In this document: positions 47,302 through 56,279 of the stretch, piece by piece
How positions within the stretch are numbered: the first letter of the stretch is position 1
How the letters are laid out: each line of letters starts with the position of its first letter
Source of the DNA: JAJPKK01 sp963781195
GTDB taxonomy: Bacteria; Pseudomonadota; Alphaproteobacteria; Rhizobiales; Xanthobacteraceae
Reading direction: 5' to 3'
DNA length: 64,000 bases
NCBI GenBank assembly: GCA_963781195.1
Contig: CAWAEZ010000011.1
Coordinates: 124,001-188,000, forward strand
Position numbers and translations under genes: made by a program
Notes under the pieces: model-generated
What the model was told of the DNA's origin: nothing
Seen by the model: only the letters and a program-made list of their open reading frames with translations
Databases searched by the model: none

Positions 47302-47833
47302 CCGACGATCGGACACGCTTGGTCGCGCGCTTCCCGTGCAAGCTTCCGGCAATGGGACGCAGCGCGGCTCCAGTCCCTACTTTTCCCTCCACCGCTTGCG
47401 GGGGAGGGTAGGGAGGGGGCTTGCTAACTCGGCCCGAGGGTGTGCCGCATCGGGAGTAGTGGCTTTACTGACAGGAGGCGCTGCATTCCCCCTCCCCAAC
47501 CCTCCCCCGCACGCGGTGGAGGGAGTGCGCTCAGCCGCGAGGAGATGCCGTGCGATCGACCCTGCGGATCGCCGTTGGTAGCCGCGATGCCGTGCGATCA
47601 ACAGCGCCTTTCCCAGCGACTATTGAGTCTTCCCGGCACACCTATTTTCCCTCTCCCGCTTGCGGGGGAGGGTAGGGAGGGGGCTTGCTGCATCGCCCCT
47701 CGGCGTGCCGCATCGGGTATAGAAACTTCGCTGCGAGGAGGCGCTGCATTCCCCCGCCCCAACCCTCCCCCGCACGCGGTGGAGGTGGGCGCGCTCAGCC
47801 GCGCGGGGCTGCCGTGCGATCAGGCAGATCACC
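47302..47833. other. intergenic region filled by two tandem repeat units
   Basis: No gene supported. The stretch between the metallo-beta-lactamase and the convergent amidohydrolase is dominated by the tandem palindromic repeat described separately. Frames open across it are artefacts of the repeat. Confidence 0.6.
47381..47825. repeat. two tandem copies of a large imperfect palindrome
   Basis: Unit 1 spans 47381-47555 and unit 2 spans 47644-47825, about 264 bases apart. Each contains GCTTGCGGGGGAGGGTAGGG AGGGGGCTTGCT on the left. About 65 bases later comes the inverse, CCCCAACCCTCCCCCGCACG and CGGTGGAGG, then CGCTCAGCCGCG and CCGTGCGATC. The arms can form a long RNA stem. This resembles intergenic repeats spread through Hyphomicrobiales genomes; two in tandem is less usual. 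Confidence 0.8.
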
Positions 47834-49366
47834 TCACCCGTGCGGCGGCTTCCCGCAATGGGCGCAGCGCGGCGCCAGCGGGCCGAGGTCGCGGTGCAGG
47901 CGATGCATGCGGTCGTCGTCGGCGAGGCCGCGGCAGAAATTGGTCACGATGGGTTCGAGACGCTCGGCAAAGCGGCGCGCGTCGGCGTTGAGGGCGGCGA
48001 GGCGGTCCGCCGCCGCATCGGCCTCGCGGGCGAGGGCGGCGCGATCGATGCCGACGGCTCGCCCGCCGGCGACCACGAGCTTGCCGCCGATCAGCACCCG
48101 GTCGACGGCTCCGCCGTTTTCGGTGAGCACGATCTGGTTGGTCGCGTTGTTGAGCGGTACGAAATTCACGTGGTCGAGATCGAGCAGGACGAGGTCGGCC
48201 TTGTAGCCCTTGGCGATGCGGCCGATGAAATCCTGCATGCCGAGCACGCGTGCCGAGCCCTCGGTCGCCATGGTGAAGGCTTGGGCCGTCGAAACCCAGT
48301 CGTCCGGCGGTGCGCCCCGTACGCGGGAGACGAATGCCGCGCTGCGCATCGCCTCGAACATGTTCTGGTTGTCGGATGAGGCCGAACCGTCGGTGCCGAT
48401 GCCGACGGTGACGCCGTGGCGCATGTAGTCGCGCACCGCGGCGACCCCGGATCCGAGCCGCAGGTTGGCGGCGGCGTTGTGGGACACCTGGGCGCCCCGC
48501 CGCCCCAGGATGTCCATGTCGGTTTCGCTGATCCAGATCGCGTGGGCGGCCGACAGCCACGGGCCGATGAGGCCGCAAGCGTCCATGATCTCGGTGGTCG
48601 ACATGCCGAACACCTTGAAGGCGGAGATCGACTGGTACTTCGCCTCGCTCACATGGGTCTGCATCGGAAGGTCATGCTCGCGGGCGACGTCCCGGCAGGC
48701 CATCATGAATTCGCGGGTGCAATGATGCGGAATGGTGGGTGCGATGCCGAGGCGCACCCGGTCGCGCGGATAGGACCACGTCTCGGCGAGCCGCCGCAGC
48801 GCCGCGATGGTGGCGTCCGCGCCGCCCATGCGCAGGCCGGCGGCGTGATCCCGGGCATCGTCGGGGAGGGCGTCGATCAGGCCCGGCACGGCCTGGTAGA
48901 AGGTGAGGTCGGCAACCATCGGGGCGACCACGGCGCGCAGCCCGACCTTGGCATAGGCGCTGGCCACCGCTTCCATGCCCTCCGGCGTCGGCGCCGGAAA
49001 CTCGAAGAACAGGTCGTAGCAGGCGGTGGCGCCCTTCTCGACCATCTCGACGGCGGTGATCAGCGCCGACAGATGCTTGTCGTCATGGCGGCGGTGACCG
49101 CCGATCCAGGGCGCCGCATTGAGCAGCAGGTCGAGGCCCCAGAGGTCGCCGATGCCCTTGGAAAGACCGCCATGGCTGTGGGTATGGCCGTTGATCAGCC
49201 CGGGAATGATGAGCCGGCGGCTGGCGTCCATCACCTCGGCATTGGCATTGCGCACGGCACCGGGCGCCACGATGTCGACGATGGTGTCGCCTTCGACGAC
49301 GATGTCGGCCGGCTCGCCGCGGGCCGCTGCGGCATTGTGAATCGATCCGCCTGTGATCACGAGCAT
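47834..49366 (-). CDS. ATZ/TRZ-type amidohydrolase (cytosine deaminase/chlorohydrolase superfamily)
   Basis: A 510-residue intact metal-dependent amidohydrolase. HxH is in LINGHTHSHGGLSKG near residue 62, later His residues in MQTHVSEAKYQS and AAHAIWISETDM, and the catalytic Asp in GIGTDGSASSDNQNM. The C-terminal extension ends with an unusual CAHCGKPP pair of cysteines that could bind metal. Close in architecture to the frameshifted gene at 39581-41163. Superfamily reactions are deamination or hydrolytic dehalogenation of N-heterocycles. Divergent from the SsuA-type receptor, which may import its substrate. Confidence 0.9.
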   Translation of the reverse strand: MLVITGGSIHNAAAARGEPADIVVEGDTIVDIVAPGAVRNANAEVMDASRRLIIPGLINGHTHSHGGLSKGIGDLWGLDLLLNAAPWIGGHRRHDDKHLSALITAVEMVEKGATACYDLFFEFPAPTPEGMEAVASAYAKVGLRAVVAPMVADLTFYQAVPGLIDALPDDARDHAAGLRMGGADATIAALRRLAETWSYPRDRVRLGIAPTIPHHCTREFMMACRDVAREHDLPMQTHVSEAKYQSISAFKVFGMSTTEIMDACGLIGPWLSAAHAIWISETDMDILGRRGAQVSHNAAANLRLGSGVAAVRDYMRHGVTVGIGTDGSASSDNQNMFEAMRSAAFVSRVRGAPPDDWVSTAQAFTMATEGSARVLGMQDFIGRIAKGYKADLVLLDLDHVNFVPLNNATNQIVLTENGGAVDRVLIGGKLVVAGGRAVGIDRAALAREADAAADRLAALNADARRFAERLEPIVTNFCRGLADDDRMHRLHRDLGPLAPRCAHCGKPPHG

Positions 49367-49599
49367 GGCGCAGTCCTTGCGTCAGGGGTTGAGAGTGAAG
49401 CCGAAGCGCAACGAGGAGGCAGCGGACGGTCGATGTCAACGGGATTGCGGGCCCGCGCCGCGACGGGCGAGGCCGCGCGATTGCGTTCGTGGGGATGCGA
49501 CGCGATGGCTGGGCGCGGCGGTGCGGAAATTGCATTAGGCTGCGTCGAGATGGCCGCGCCGGGCTCGACGCAGCGGCGGCCGCAACACGGGGAAGTCTC

Positions 49600-50643
49600 A
49601 TGGCCCATTCGGGTGTGATCACACGGCGGCGACTGATGCAGACGGCCAGTACCGCCGCGGCGGCGCTCGCGCTGCCGGCGATCCGTACGGCGTCGGCTGC
49701 GGACGCGGTCAGGCTCAGTCTGGAGTTCCGCATCTACGGCGCCAATGCGCCGATGTTCTTCGGCGCGGAGACCGGGATTTTCCGTGACCACGGCATCGAA
49801 CCGGGCTTCGACGGGTCGGGCGGCTCCGGCAATTCGCTCACTCGGGTCGCCAGCGGAACGCACACCTTCGGCCTTTCCGACGCCAGCGCCGTGGTCGAGT
49901 TCGCGGCACAGAATCCGGAAGCGGCCCCGAAGGTGGTGATGACGATCTTCGACCGGTTTCCCGCGGTGGTCCTGAGCCTCAAGCGCAAGCCGATCAAATC
50001 CGCTCAGGACCTCGTCGGTGCGCGGGTCGGCACCGGCATCGTCGACGCCGGCGCGAAGATCCTGCCCGCGCTGCTCGCCCTCAATCACATCGACCCCGCC
50101 TCCATTCACCGGCTCACGACGGACGTGAAGCTGCGCGAGGCGATGCTGCTGCGCGGCGAGGTTGATGCCATCGTCGGATTCGATTACACCGCGAGCTTCA
50201 ACCTGGTCGACAACGGCATCAAGCTCGACGACATCAACCTTCTCTATTTCTCGGACTTCGGCTTCGACTTCCCCGGCAATTCGCTGATCGCGAGCCCGGC
50301 GACCATCGCCAAAAACCCCGACCTCGTGCGCCGCATGGCGCTTGCGGTCGCGAAGTCCTGGGTGGCCTCGGCGCGGGATCGGGTGGGCGCCATCGGGTCC
50401 GTGCTGCGGCGCGATCGGCTGCTGGTGCCGGCCACGGAGCGCGCGCGGATGGACTGGGTGATCGACAAGCTCGTGATGACGCCCTCGGTTCGCGCCAACG
50501 GCCTCGGCTATGTGGAATCCGGGCGGCTCGCCCGCGGCATCGAGGTGCTCAAGGACGGGTTCCAGCTCGCCAAGCCGCCGACCGTGGAGCAGGTGTTCGA
50601 CACCCGCTTCCTGCCGGCCGTGTCCGACCGCACGTTCGGTTGA
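49600..50643 (+). CDS. SsuA/THI5-type ABC transporter substrate-binding protein
   Basis: A 347-residue periplasmic receptor of the nitrate/taurine/pyrimidine-precursor class. Twin-arginine-like leader (ITRRRLMQTASTAAAALALP). Mature part begins VRLSLEFRIYGANAPMFFGA, then ETGIFRDHGIEPGF, RVASGTHTFGLSDASAV and DLVGARVGTGIVDAG, all typical. Start ATG 49600 gives the leader; the longer frame from 49489 is not credible. The permease gene follows after 3 bases. No ATPase gene is next to it. Substrate unknown; neighbours suggest an N-heterocycle. Confidence 0.9.
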   Translation: MAHSGVITRRRLMQTASTAAAALALPAIRTASAADAVRLSLEFRIYGANAPMFFGAETGIFRDHGIEPGFDGSGGSGNSLTRVASGTHTFGLSDASAVVEFAAQNPEAAPKVVMTIFDRFPAVVLSLKRKPIKSAQDLVGARVGTGIVDAGAKILPALLALNHIDPASIHRLTTDVKLREAMLLRGEVDAIVGFDYTASFNLVDNGIKLDDINLLYFSDFGFDFPGNSLIASPATIAKNPDLVRRMALAVAKSWVASARDRVGAIGSVLRRDRLLVPATERARMDWVIDKLVMTPSVRANGLGYVESGRLARGIEVLKDGFQLAKPPTVEQVFDTRFLPAVSDRTFG

Positions 50644-50646
50644 GAC

Positions 50647-51436
50647 ATGCAGGCCGCGACCCATCGCCGGCTCGAGATCGCCATGCCGTGGCTGGTGATC
50701 GTCGGGCTGCTGATCGTGTGGCAGGGCGCCGTCATGCTGTTCGGCATCGCGAGTTTCGTGTTGCCGGCGCCGACCGCGATCTTCGATGCGTTCATGCAGT
50801 ATCGCGCGCCGATCATGGATCACGCTCTGTTCACGCTCGGCAACACGATGACCGGCTTCGCCATCGGCATTGCGGTCGGCGGCCTGCTGGGCGTCGTGAT
50901 CGGCTCGTCGTCGCTCGCCTATGCCGGAACTCTATCCGCTGCTGGTCGGCTTCAATTCGATTCCGAAGGCGGCGATGGTCCCGATCCTGGTGCTGTGGGT
51001 GGGCACCGGTCAACTGCCGGCGATCGCGACCGCCTTCCTGCTGTCGTTCTTCCCGATCGCGGTGAACGTGGCGACCGGGCTCGCCACCGTCGAGCCCGAG
51101 CTCGAGGACGTGCTGCGCTCGCTCGGCGCGTCGCGCCTCGACATCCTGCGCAAGGTCGGGCTGCCGCGCACGCTGCCGTATTTCTTCGCGTCTCTCAAGA
51201 TCGCGATCACGCTCGCCTTCGTCGGCGCCGTGCTGTCGGAGACCATCGCCTCGAACGACGGCATCGGCTACCTGATGATGCAGGCCGCCGCCCAGTTCCG
51301 GGTGCCCCTGATGTTCGCCGGCCTCGCGGTTATCGCCGCCATGGGCATTGCCACCTATGTGGTGTTCGCCGCCCTGGAACGCCGCCTGACGCGCTGGGCG
51401 ACCCGGCGCCAGCAGGTGCAGTTCGGGGGCGGGTAG
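50647..51436 (+). pseudogene. SsuC/TauC-type ABC permease, one frameshift
   Basis: ATG 50647 opens a permease (MQAATHRRLEIAMPWLVIVG, then GFAIGIAVGGLLGVVIGSSS). Near 50925 the frame slips one base. It then continues as ELYPLLVGFNSIPKAAMVP, the EAA loop EPELEDVLRSLGASRLDIL, and the last helices to 51436. One extra base in the CCGGAA area explains it. Without it the protein would be about 262 residues, the family norm. It forms an importer with the receptor just upstream (3-base gap), but the ATPase gene is not in the window. Confidence 0.85.
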
Positions 51437-51477
51437 GGGCGTCCCCGTGAGATGAAACGCCTCAGCGGTGGAGGACC

Positions 51478-51921
51478 CTACCGCTTCACCCGGTCCATCA
51501 TGTGGCAGGTCGCAACGATGGCGTGCCCGCCGCCGACGCTGTTCTGAGCGTAGCACTTCTCCATGCGGTCTGGCGAGACGAGCATGATGTGGAAATAGCC
51601 GTCGACGTCGGCGCCTTCGATGGTCTTGTTGTCGCTCGCCATGGCCCAGGCGAACGGCTCGTGGGTGTCGGCCGCGGTGGAGGACGAGTGGCCCCAGATG
51701 AGCCGACCGTCCTGTCCGTCGACGACATAGGTGTCCTCGATCTCGTGGATGCGCGGCGGATCGTTCGTGGCCTGCGAGCCGGGGTGATGGGCATTGGCGC
51801 CGAACACGATGGACTTGCCCTTTCCGGTCCAGGTGCCCTTGAGATCGGGAATAGCGTCCTGCGCGGACGCGACCGCCGCCGCGCCGGTGAGAAGTGACAA
51901 AGCCAGAACCAAACGCCTCAT
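51478..51921 (-). CDS. small exported protein of unknown function
   Basis: A 147-residue exported protein: signal peptide MRRLVLALSLLTGAAAVASAQ, then a beta-rich mature chain (DLKGTWTGKGKSIVFGANAHHPG, TYVVDGQDGRLIWGHSSS, DVDGYFHIMLVSPDR) with three His and two Cys near the end (KCYAQNSVGG, ATCHMMDR). The LKGTWTGKG opening recalls small lipocalin-like barrels, an inference only. AAGGAGA precedes ATG 51921. Convergent with the permease. Candidate operator about 80 bases upstream at 52003-52029. Confidence 0.72.
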   Translation of the reverse strand: MRRLVLALSLLTGAAAVASAQDAIPDLKGTWTGKGKSIVFGANAHHPGSQATNDPPRIHEIEDTYVVDGQDGRLIWGHSSSTAADTHEPFAWAMASDNKTIEGADVDGYFHIMLVSPDRMEKCYAQNSVGGGHAIVATCHMMDRVKR

Positions 51922-52002
51922 GTGACGTCTCCTTTTGTGTTCGCACGGAATGGCGCCACGACAGCGACCATGAAGCCGGACGCGGTGAGCTTCCTATCAG
52001 AA

Positions 52003-52029
52003 TGTTACCAATTCCAAATGGCGGTAACA
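52003..52029. promoter_or_regulatory. spaced inverted repeat, candidate operator
   Basis: TGTTACC (52003-52009) and its exact complement GGTAACA (52023-52029) are separated by 13 bases in a locally AT-rich stretch, 82-108 bases upstream of the exported protein at 51478-51921. The half-site size and spacing suit a dimeric repressor or activator, but no regulator gene is adjacent. Confidence 0.4.
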
Positions 52030-52210
52030 AAGCGGCGATTGCGCAGGCACTAAGTAGAGGTCGCGCGCCGGCAACGGCGTCGTCCCATGCACGGGACGGT
52101 TGCGTTTGGCGCGGTGCGCCGACGCGCAGGCCTTGGTTTGTCGCCGCTTTCTCGTTGCGTGGGCCGCCGCCGACAAACGCTTTTTCAAACGATGCGCATC
52201 GATCGCGCCG

Positions 52211-53842
52211 TCACGCGCCCCGCGCCCTCGGCATGTGGATGAACTCCCACGGCGAGGGCATCGGGCCGACCGGCACCTCGATCAGGGTCGGGCCGTCGCG
52301 ACGCGCCAAGCCGCGACGCAGGGCGGCGCGGAGGGCGACCGGGTCGGCGGCACGCTCGGCGCTGGCGCCGAAGCTCTCGGCGAAGCGCACGAAATCCGGA
52401 TTGGCGAGGTCCCAGGCGATCAGGCGATGGCCGTACTGCTCGTCCTGGATGCGGCGCACATTGCCGAAGGCGCCGTCGGCGAACACCACCGTCACCAGCG
52501 GAATGCGGTGGCGCACCGCGGTGGCGAGCTCGTTCGCTGTGAACATGAAGCCGCCGTCGCCGCTGATGGCGACCACCGGCACGTCGGGCCGCGCATGCTG
52601 GGCGCCGAGCGCGGTGGCGAAGCCCCAGCCGAGATTGTCCTGGTAGCCCGGCGACAGGAAGGTGCGCGGCTTGTAGACGGGGAAGGCGAGGCGCGCCGCG
52701 AATCCCATCTGGGTGACCTCGTCGACGAACAGGCCGTCGTCCGGTAGCTCGGCACGGATCGCATCGAGGAAGGCGCGCTGCGGCGAGAGTTTCGCGAGCT
52801 TGCGGTCCCAGCGCGCGTGCCGCTCCTGCAGCTCCGCCGTGCGCGAGGGCCGGCGCGCGTTGCGGGTCGCGACGGCATCAATGAGGCGCCGCAGGATCGG
52901 CGCGGCGTCGCCGATGAGCGCCACCGCGGGCGCATGCACACGTGCCGGTTCCTCGGGATCGGAATTGATGCGGATGATCGCGATGTCGTTGTCGATGCCC
53001 CAGTGCTGGAACGGATAGTACAGCCGGGTGCCGACCCCGAGCACCACGTCGGCCTCCGCCCACAGCTCGCGGCCGAGCGGCAGGGTGACGCTCAGGGGAT
53101 CGCGGCCGTCGAGGACGCCGCGGCCGCTGCGATAGGCGAGCACCGGCGCCTGCAGCATGTGGGCGAGCGCCGTCACCTCGGCGGCTGCCCCCTGGGCGCC
53201 GCCGCCGCAGACGATCAGCGGACGCCGCGCCGCGCCCAGCGCCGCGGCGGCGGCGGCGACCGCATCGTCGTCGATCGGCGGCTCGTGGGGCACGAGCGGC
53301 GCCTGCAGCGGGGCCGGGCCCGAGCGCCCCCACACGTCGATGGCGCATTCGAGCACGGCGGGGCCACGGCGCCCCGACCCCATCGCCGCGAGCGCCTCGG
53401 CGACGAGCGCCGAGGCGCGCTCGGGGCCGCCGATGCGCGCCGAGTAATCGACCAGGCGGCTGATGATCCCGGCCTGGTCGCGGATTTCATGCAGGTGCCC
53501 GATGCCGCGGCCGATGGCGGCCTCCGGGATCTGGCCGACGAGGCCGAGCACGGGGGCGTTCAAGGCATAGGCGGTGAGCAGCGCGGCGCCGCTGTTGAGG
53601 AGCCCCGGGCCGGGCACCACGGCATAGGCCTGGGGCCGCGCGGTGGCGAGCGCGGCGCCGAGCGCCATATAGGCGGTGCCCTGCTCGTGGCGGGGATGCA
53701 CCACGCCGATCCGGTCGGACGCCTTGTAGAGCGCGTCGAACAGGTGGTCGTTGTGGACCCCCGGCAGGGCATAGAGCGTGGTGATCCCATGGGCGACGAG
53801 GGACGCCACGGTGGCCTCGGCCGTCGTCATCGTCTGCGTCAT
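52211..53842 (-). CDS. thiamine-diphosphate-dependent enzyme (acetolactate synthase/benzoylformate decarboxylase-like)
   Basis: A 543-residue enzyme with the three ThDP domains. The PYR domain carries the catalytic Glu53 in RHEQGTAYMALG. The middle domain is ~190-330. The PP domain has GDGGFMFTANELATA near 425 and an Asn further on (DGAFGNV) for Mg-ThDP binding. Acetolactate synthase is one possibility, but the usual FAD-site residues are not obvious and no ilvN small subunit is next to it. A decarboxylase or oxalyl-CoA/sulfopyruvate-type activity is equally possible. Two starts are close together (ATG 53842 and 53830). Divergent from aspS. Confidence 0.9.
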   Translation of the reverse strand: MTQTMTTAEATVASLVAHGITTLYALPGVHNDHLFDALYKASDRIGVVHPRHEQGTAYMALGAALATARPQAYAVVPGPGLLNSGAALLTAYALNAPVLGLVGQIPEAAIGRGIGHLHEIRDQAGIISRLVDYSARIGGPERASALVAEALAAMGSGRRGPAVLECAIDVWGRSGPAPLQAPLVPHEPPIDDDAVAAAAAALGAARRPLIVCGGGAQGAAAEVTALAHMLQAPVLAYRSGRGVLDGRDPLSVTLPLGRELWAEADVVLGVGTRLYYPFQHWGIDNDIAIIRINSDPEEPARVHAPAVALIGDAAPILRRLIDAVATRNARRPSRTAELQERHARWDRKLAKLSPQRAFLDAIRAELPDDGLFVDEVTQMGFAARLAFPVYKPRTFLSPGYQDNLGWGFATALGAQHARPDVPVVAISGDGGFMFTANELATAVRHRIPLVTVVFADGAFGNVRRIQDEQYGHRLIAWDLANPDFVRFAESFGASAERAADPVALRAALRRGLARRDGPTLIEVPVGPMPSPWEFIHMPRARGA

Positions 53843-54035
53843 CGCGGCCTCGGCTCCATTCGTGCTGCACGCGGTGTGCCCGTTTCGCGGGGCAAAACTT
53901 GCCCAGATCGCCGCCGGGCTGTCGAGGGTGTTCCCATCGGCCTCGGCGTCGGCTAAACCCTGCCCGCCGCACCGCCGCCGCCACGGGGGCGCGCGGACAG
54001 GACCGCGCGGCGACCCGCGCGCTTTCGAGGGCTTG

Positions 54036-55829
54036 ATGCACCGCTATCGTACCCACACCTGCGGCGCGCTGCGTGCCGACAACATCGGTTCCACGGTCAG
54101 GCTCTCGGGCTGGTGCCACCGCATCCGCGACCATGGCGGGCTGCTGTTCATCGACCTGCGCGACCATTACGGGATCACCCAGGTGGTGGCCGATCCGGAT
54201 TCGCCGGCCTTCAAGACGGCGGAAAAGCTGCGCTCCGAGTGGGTGGTCAGGGTCGACGGCCGGGTGCGCCGGCGCCCCGACGGCACCGACAATCCGGACC
54301 TGCCGACCGGCGCGGTGGAGCTGTTCGCGACCGACATCGAGGTGCTGGGCCCGGCCGGCGAGCTGCCGATGCCGGTGTTCGGCGACCAGGAATATCCCGA
54401 GGACATCCGCCTCAAATATCGCTTCCTGGACCTGCGGCGCGACCGCCTGCACCACAACATCATGAAGCGGGGCGCCATCATCGACTCGCTGCGGCGGCGC
54501 ATGAAGGAGCAGGGCTTCTTCGAGTTCCAGACCCCGATCCTCACGGCGTCGAGCCCGGAAGGAGCGCGGGATTATCTGGTGCCGTCGCGCATCCATCCCG
54601 GCAAGTTCTATGCGCTGCCCCAGGCGCCGCAGCAATTCAAGCAGCTCCTCATGGTGTCGGGCTTCGACCGCTATTTCCAGATCGCGCCGTGCTTCCGCGA
54701 CGAGGACGCCCGCGCCGACCGCTCGCCCGGCGAGTTCTACCAGCTCGACATCGAGATGAGCTTCGTCACCCAGGACGACGTGTTCGCGGCGGTGGAGCCG
54801 GTGCTGCGCGGCGTGTTCGAGGAATTCGCCGGCGGCAGGCCGGTGACGCCGAAGTTTCCGTTGATCCCCTATGCCGAGGCGCTGCGCAAATACGGCACCG
54901 ACAAGCCCGACCTGCGCAACCCCATCACCATGGCCGACGTCACCGCGCATTTCCGCGGCTCGGGCTTCAAGGTGTTCGCCAACATGATCGCCGCCGACCC
55001 GGCGGTCGAGGTGTGGGCGCTCCCCGCGCCGAAAGGCGGCAACCGCGCGTTCTGCGACCGCATGAACGACTGGGCGAAGGGCGAGGGCCAGCCCGGCCTC
55101 GGCTACATCTTCTGGCGTGAGGGCGAGGAGGGCGGCGCCGGTCCGCTCGCGCGCAACATCGGGGTGGAGCGTGCCGAGGCGATGCGGGCAGAGCTCGGCC
55201 TCGCGGTCGGCGACGCCGTGTTCTTCATCGCCGGCAAGCCCAAGGACTTCGTCAAGTTCGCCGGCGCCGCGCGCACCAAGGTCGGCGCCGACCTCGGCCT
55301 CGTGGCGTCCGATCGCTTCGAACTCTGCTGGATCGTCGACTTCCCGATGTACGAATGGAACGAGGAGGAGAAGAAGATCGACTTCTCCCACAACCCGTTC
55401 TCTATGCCGAATGCGACGCCCGACGCATTCATGGCGCTCGACGCCGGGGACCAGGAAAAGATCCTGGCGCTCAAGGCGATCCAGTACGACATCGTCTGCA
55501 ACGGCATCGAATTGTCGTCGGGCGCGATCCGCAATCACCGCCCCGACGTGATGAAGAAGGCATTCGCCATCGCCGGCTACGACGAGAGCGTGCTGGAGCA
55601 GAAGTTCGGCGGCATGCTGCGCGCGCTCTCGCTCGGCGCGCCGCCTCACGGCGGCATCGCGCCCGGCGTCGACCGCATCGTGATGCTCCTGTGCGGCGAG
55701 GAGAATTTGCGCGAGGTCGTGCTGTTCCCGATGAACCAGAAGGCCGAAGACCTGCTGATGGGCGCGCCCTCGGAAGTCACGCCGAAGCAGCTGCGGGAGC
55801 TGCACATCAGGCTGAACCTGCCGCAGTGA
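54036..55829 (+). CDS. aspS: aspartyl-tRNA synthetase
   Basis: A 597-residue class II aminoacyl-tRNA synthetase of bacterial type. The N-terminal OB-fold anticodon-binding domain begins MHRYRTHTCGALRADNIGST with GWCHRIRDHGGLLFIDLRD. The catalytic core shows APQQFKQLLMVSGFDRYFQ, CFRDEDARADRSPGEF (motif 2) and LSLGAPPHGGIAPGVDRIV (motif 3), with the bacterial insertion domain between. Charges tRNA-Asp, and possibly tRNA-Asn if the cell uses GatCAB. Start ATG 54036 fits the family N terminus; the frame is open further upstream but not conserved. Confidence 0.97.
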   Translation: MHRYRTHTCGALRADNIGSTVRLSGWCHRIRDHGGLLFIDLRDHYGITQVVADPDSPAFKTAEKLRSEWVVRVDGRVRRRPDGTDNPDLPTGAVELFATDIEVLGPAGELPMPVFGDQEYPEDIRLKYRFLDLRRDRLHHNIMKRGAIIDSLRRRMKEQGFFEFQTPILTASSPEGARDYLVPSRIHPGKFYALPQAPQQFKQLLMVSGFDRYFQIAPCFRDEDARADRSPGEFYQLDIEMSFVTQDDVFAAVEPVLRGVFEEFAGGRPVTPKFPLIPYAEALRKYGTDKPDLRNPITMADVTAHFRGSGFKVFANMIAADPAVEVWALPAPKGGNRAFCDRMNDWAKGEGQPGLGYIFWREGEEGGAGPLARNIGVERAEAMRAELGLAVGDAVFFIAGKPKDFVKFAGAARTKVGADLGLVASDRFELCWIVDFPMYEWNEEEKKIDFSHNPFSMPNATPDAFMALDAGDQEKILALKAIQYDIVCNGIELSSGAIRNHRPDVMKKAFAIAGYDESVLEQKFGGMLRALSLGAPPHGGIAPGVDRIVMLLCGEENLREVVLFPMNQKAEDLLMGAPSEVTPKQLRELHIRLNLPQ

Positions 55830-56009
55830 TTAGTTGCGAAGGCTGGTGAGGCGGGGCGCTTTGCGGCGCCCAAGCGGCTCGTTCCTTCGTGAATACGCCG
55901 GGTTCAGTGCGCTCCCTTCGATGGCTGCAGGTTGGCGAAGGGTTTACAACGATAACGCCTTTGCCCGTATTGCGCGCGGCATGCTAGTAGTCGGGCAGAG
56001 GGTTAATCA

Positions 56010-56279
56010 ATGCGAACGCTTTCCGCAGACGCTGAAAAGATCGAGCTCCGTGAACTGATCGAAGCCGTCCGTAATGAGGCGGTGACGGTTCTGGAAAACG
56101 GTGAGCCGGCGATGGTCGCTTTGTCTCCGGCCGAATTCGAGCGGCTCGAGCAGCACGATCGCATCCGCCGCGAGGCCATGGCGAGGCTGAAGGAAACGAT
56201 TTCTACCATCCAGCTGGAAGCGGCCGAACACGGATTGACCGACACAGAGCTCGAGCGGCTCATGGCCGATGAGGATTGA
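56010..56279 (+). CDS. type II antitoxin, YefM/Phd-like
   Basis: An 89-residue antitoxin. The N-terminal half (MRTLSADAEKIELRELIEAV, then VTVLENGEPAMVALSPAEFE) is the Phd/YefM DNA-binding fold. The acidic C-terminal helix (LEAAEHGLTDTELERLMADED) would wrap the toxin. It overlaps the PIN toxin gene by 11 bases, the usual translational coupling. Expected to repress its own promoter in the 180-base spacer after aspS. Confidence 0.82.
   Translation: MRTLSADAEKIELRELIEAVRNEAVTVLENGEPAMVALSPAEFERLEQHDRIRREAMARLKETISTIQLEAAEHGLTDTELERLMADED

Noticed and set aside
47381..47825. Repeated units that might suggest a CRISPR array
   Set aside because: Only two units of about 180 bases, palindromic, without short regular spacers or cas genes.
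53487..55805. 772-residue open frame on the minus strand
   Set aside because: Antisense to aspS and continuing through the ThDP gene in the wrong frame; no recognisable protein sequence.
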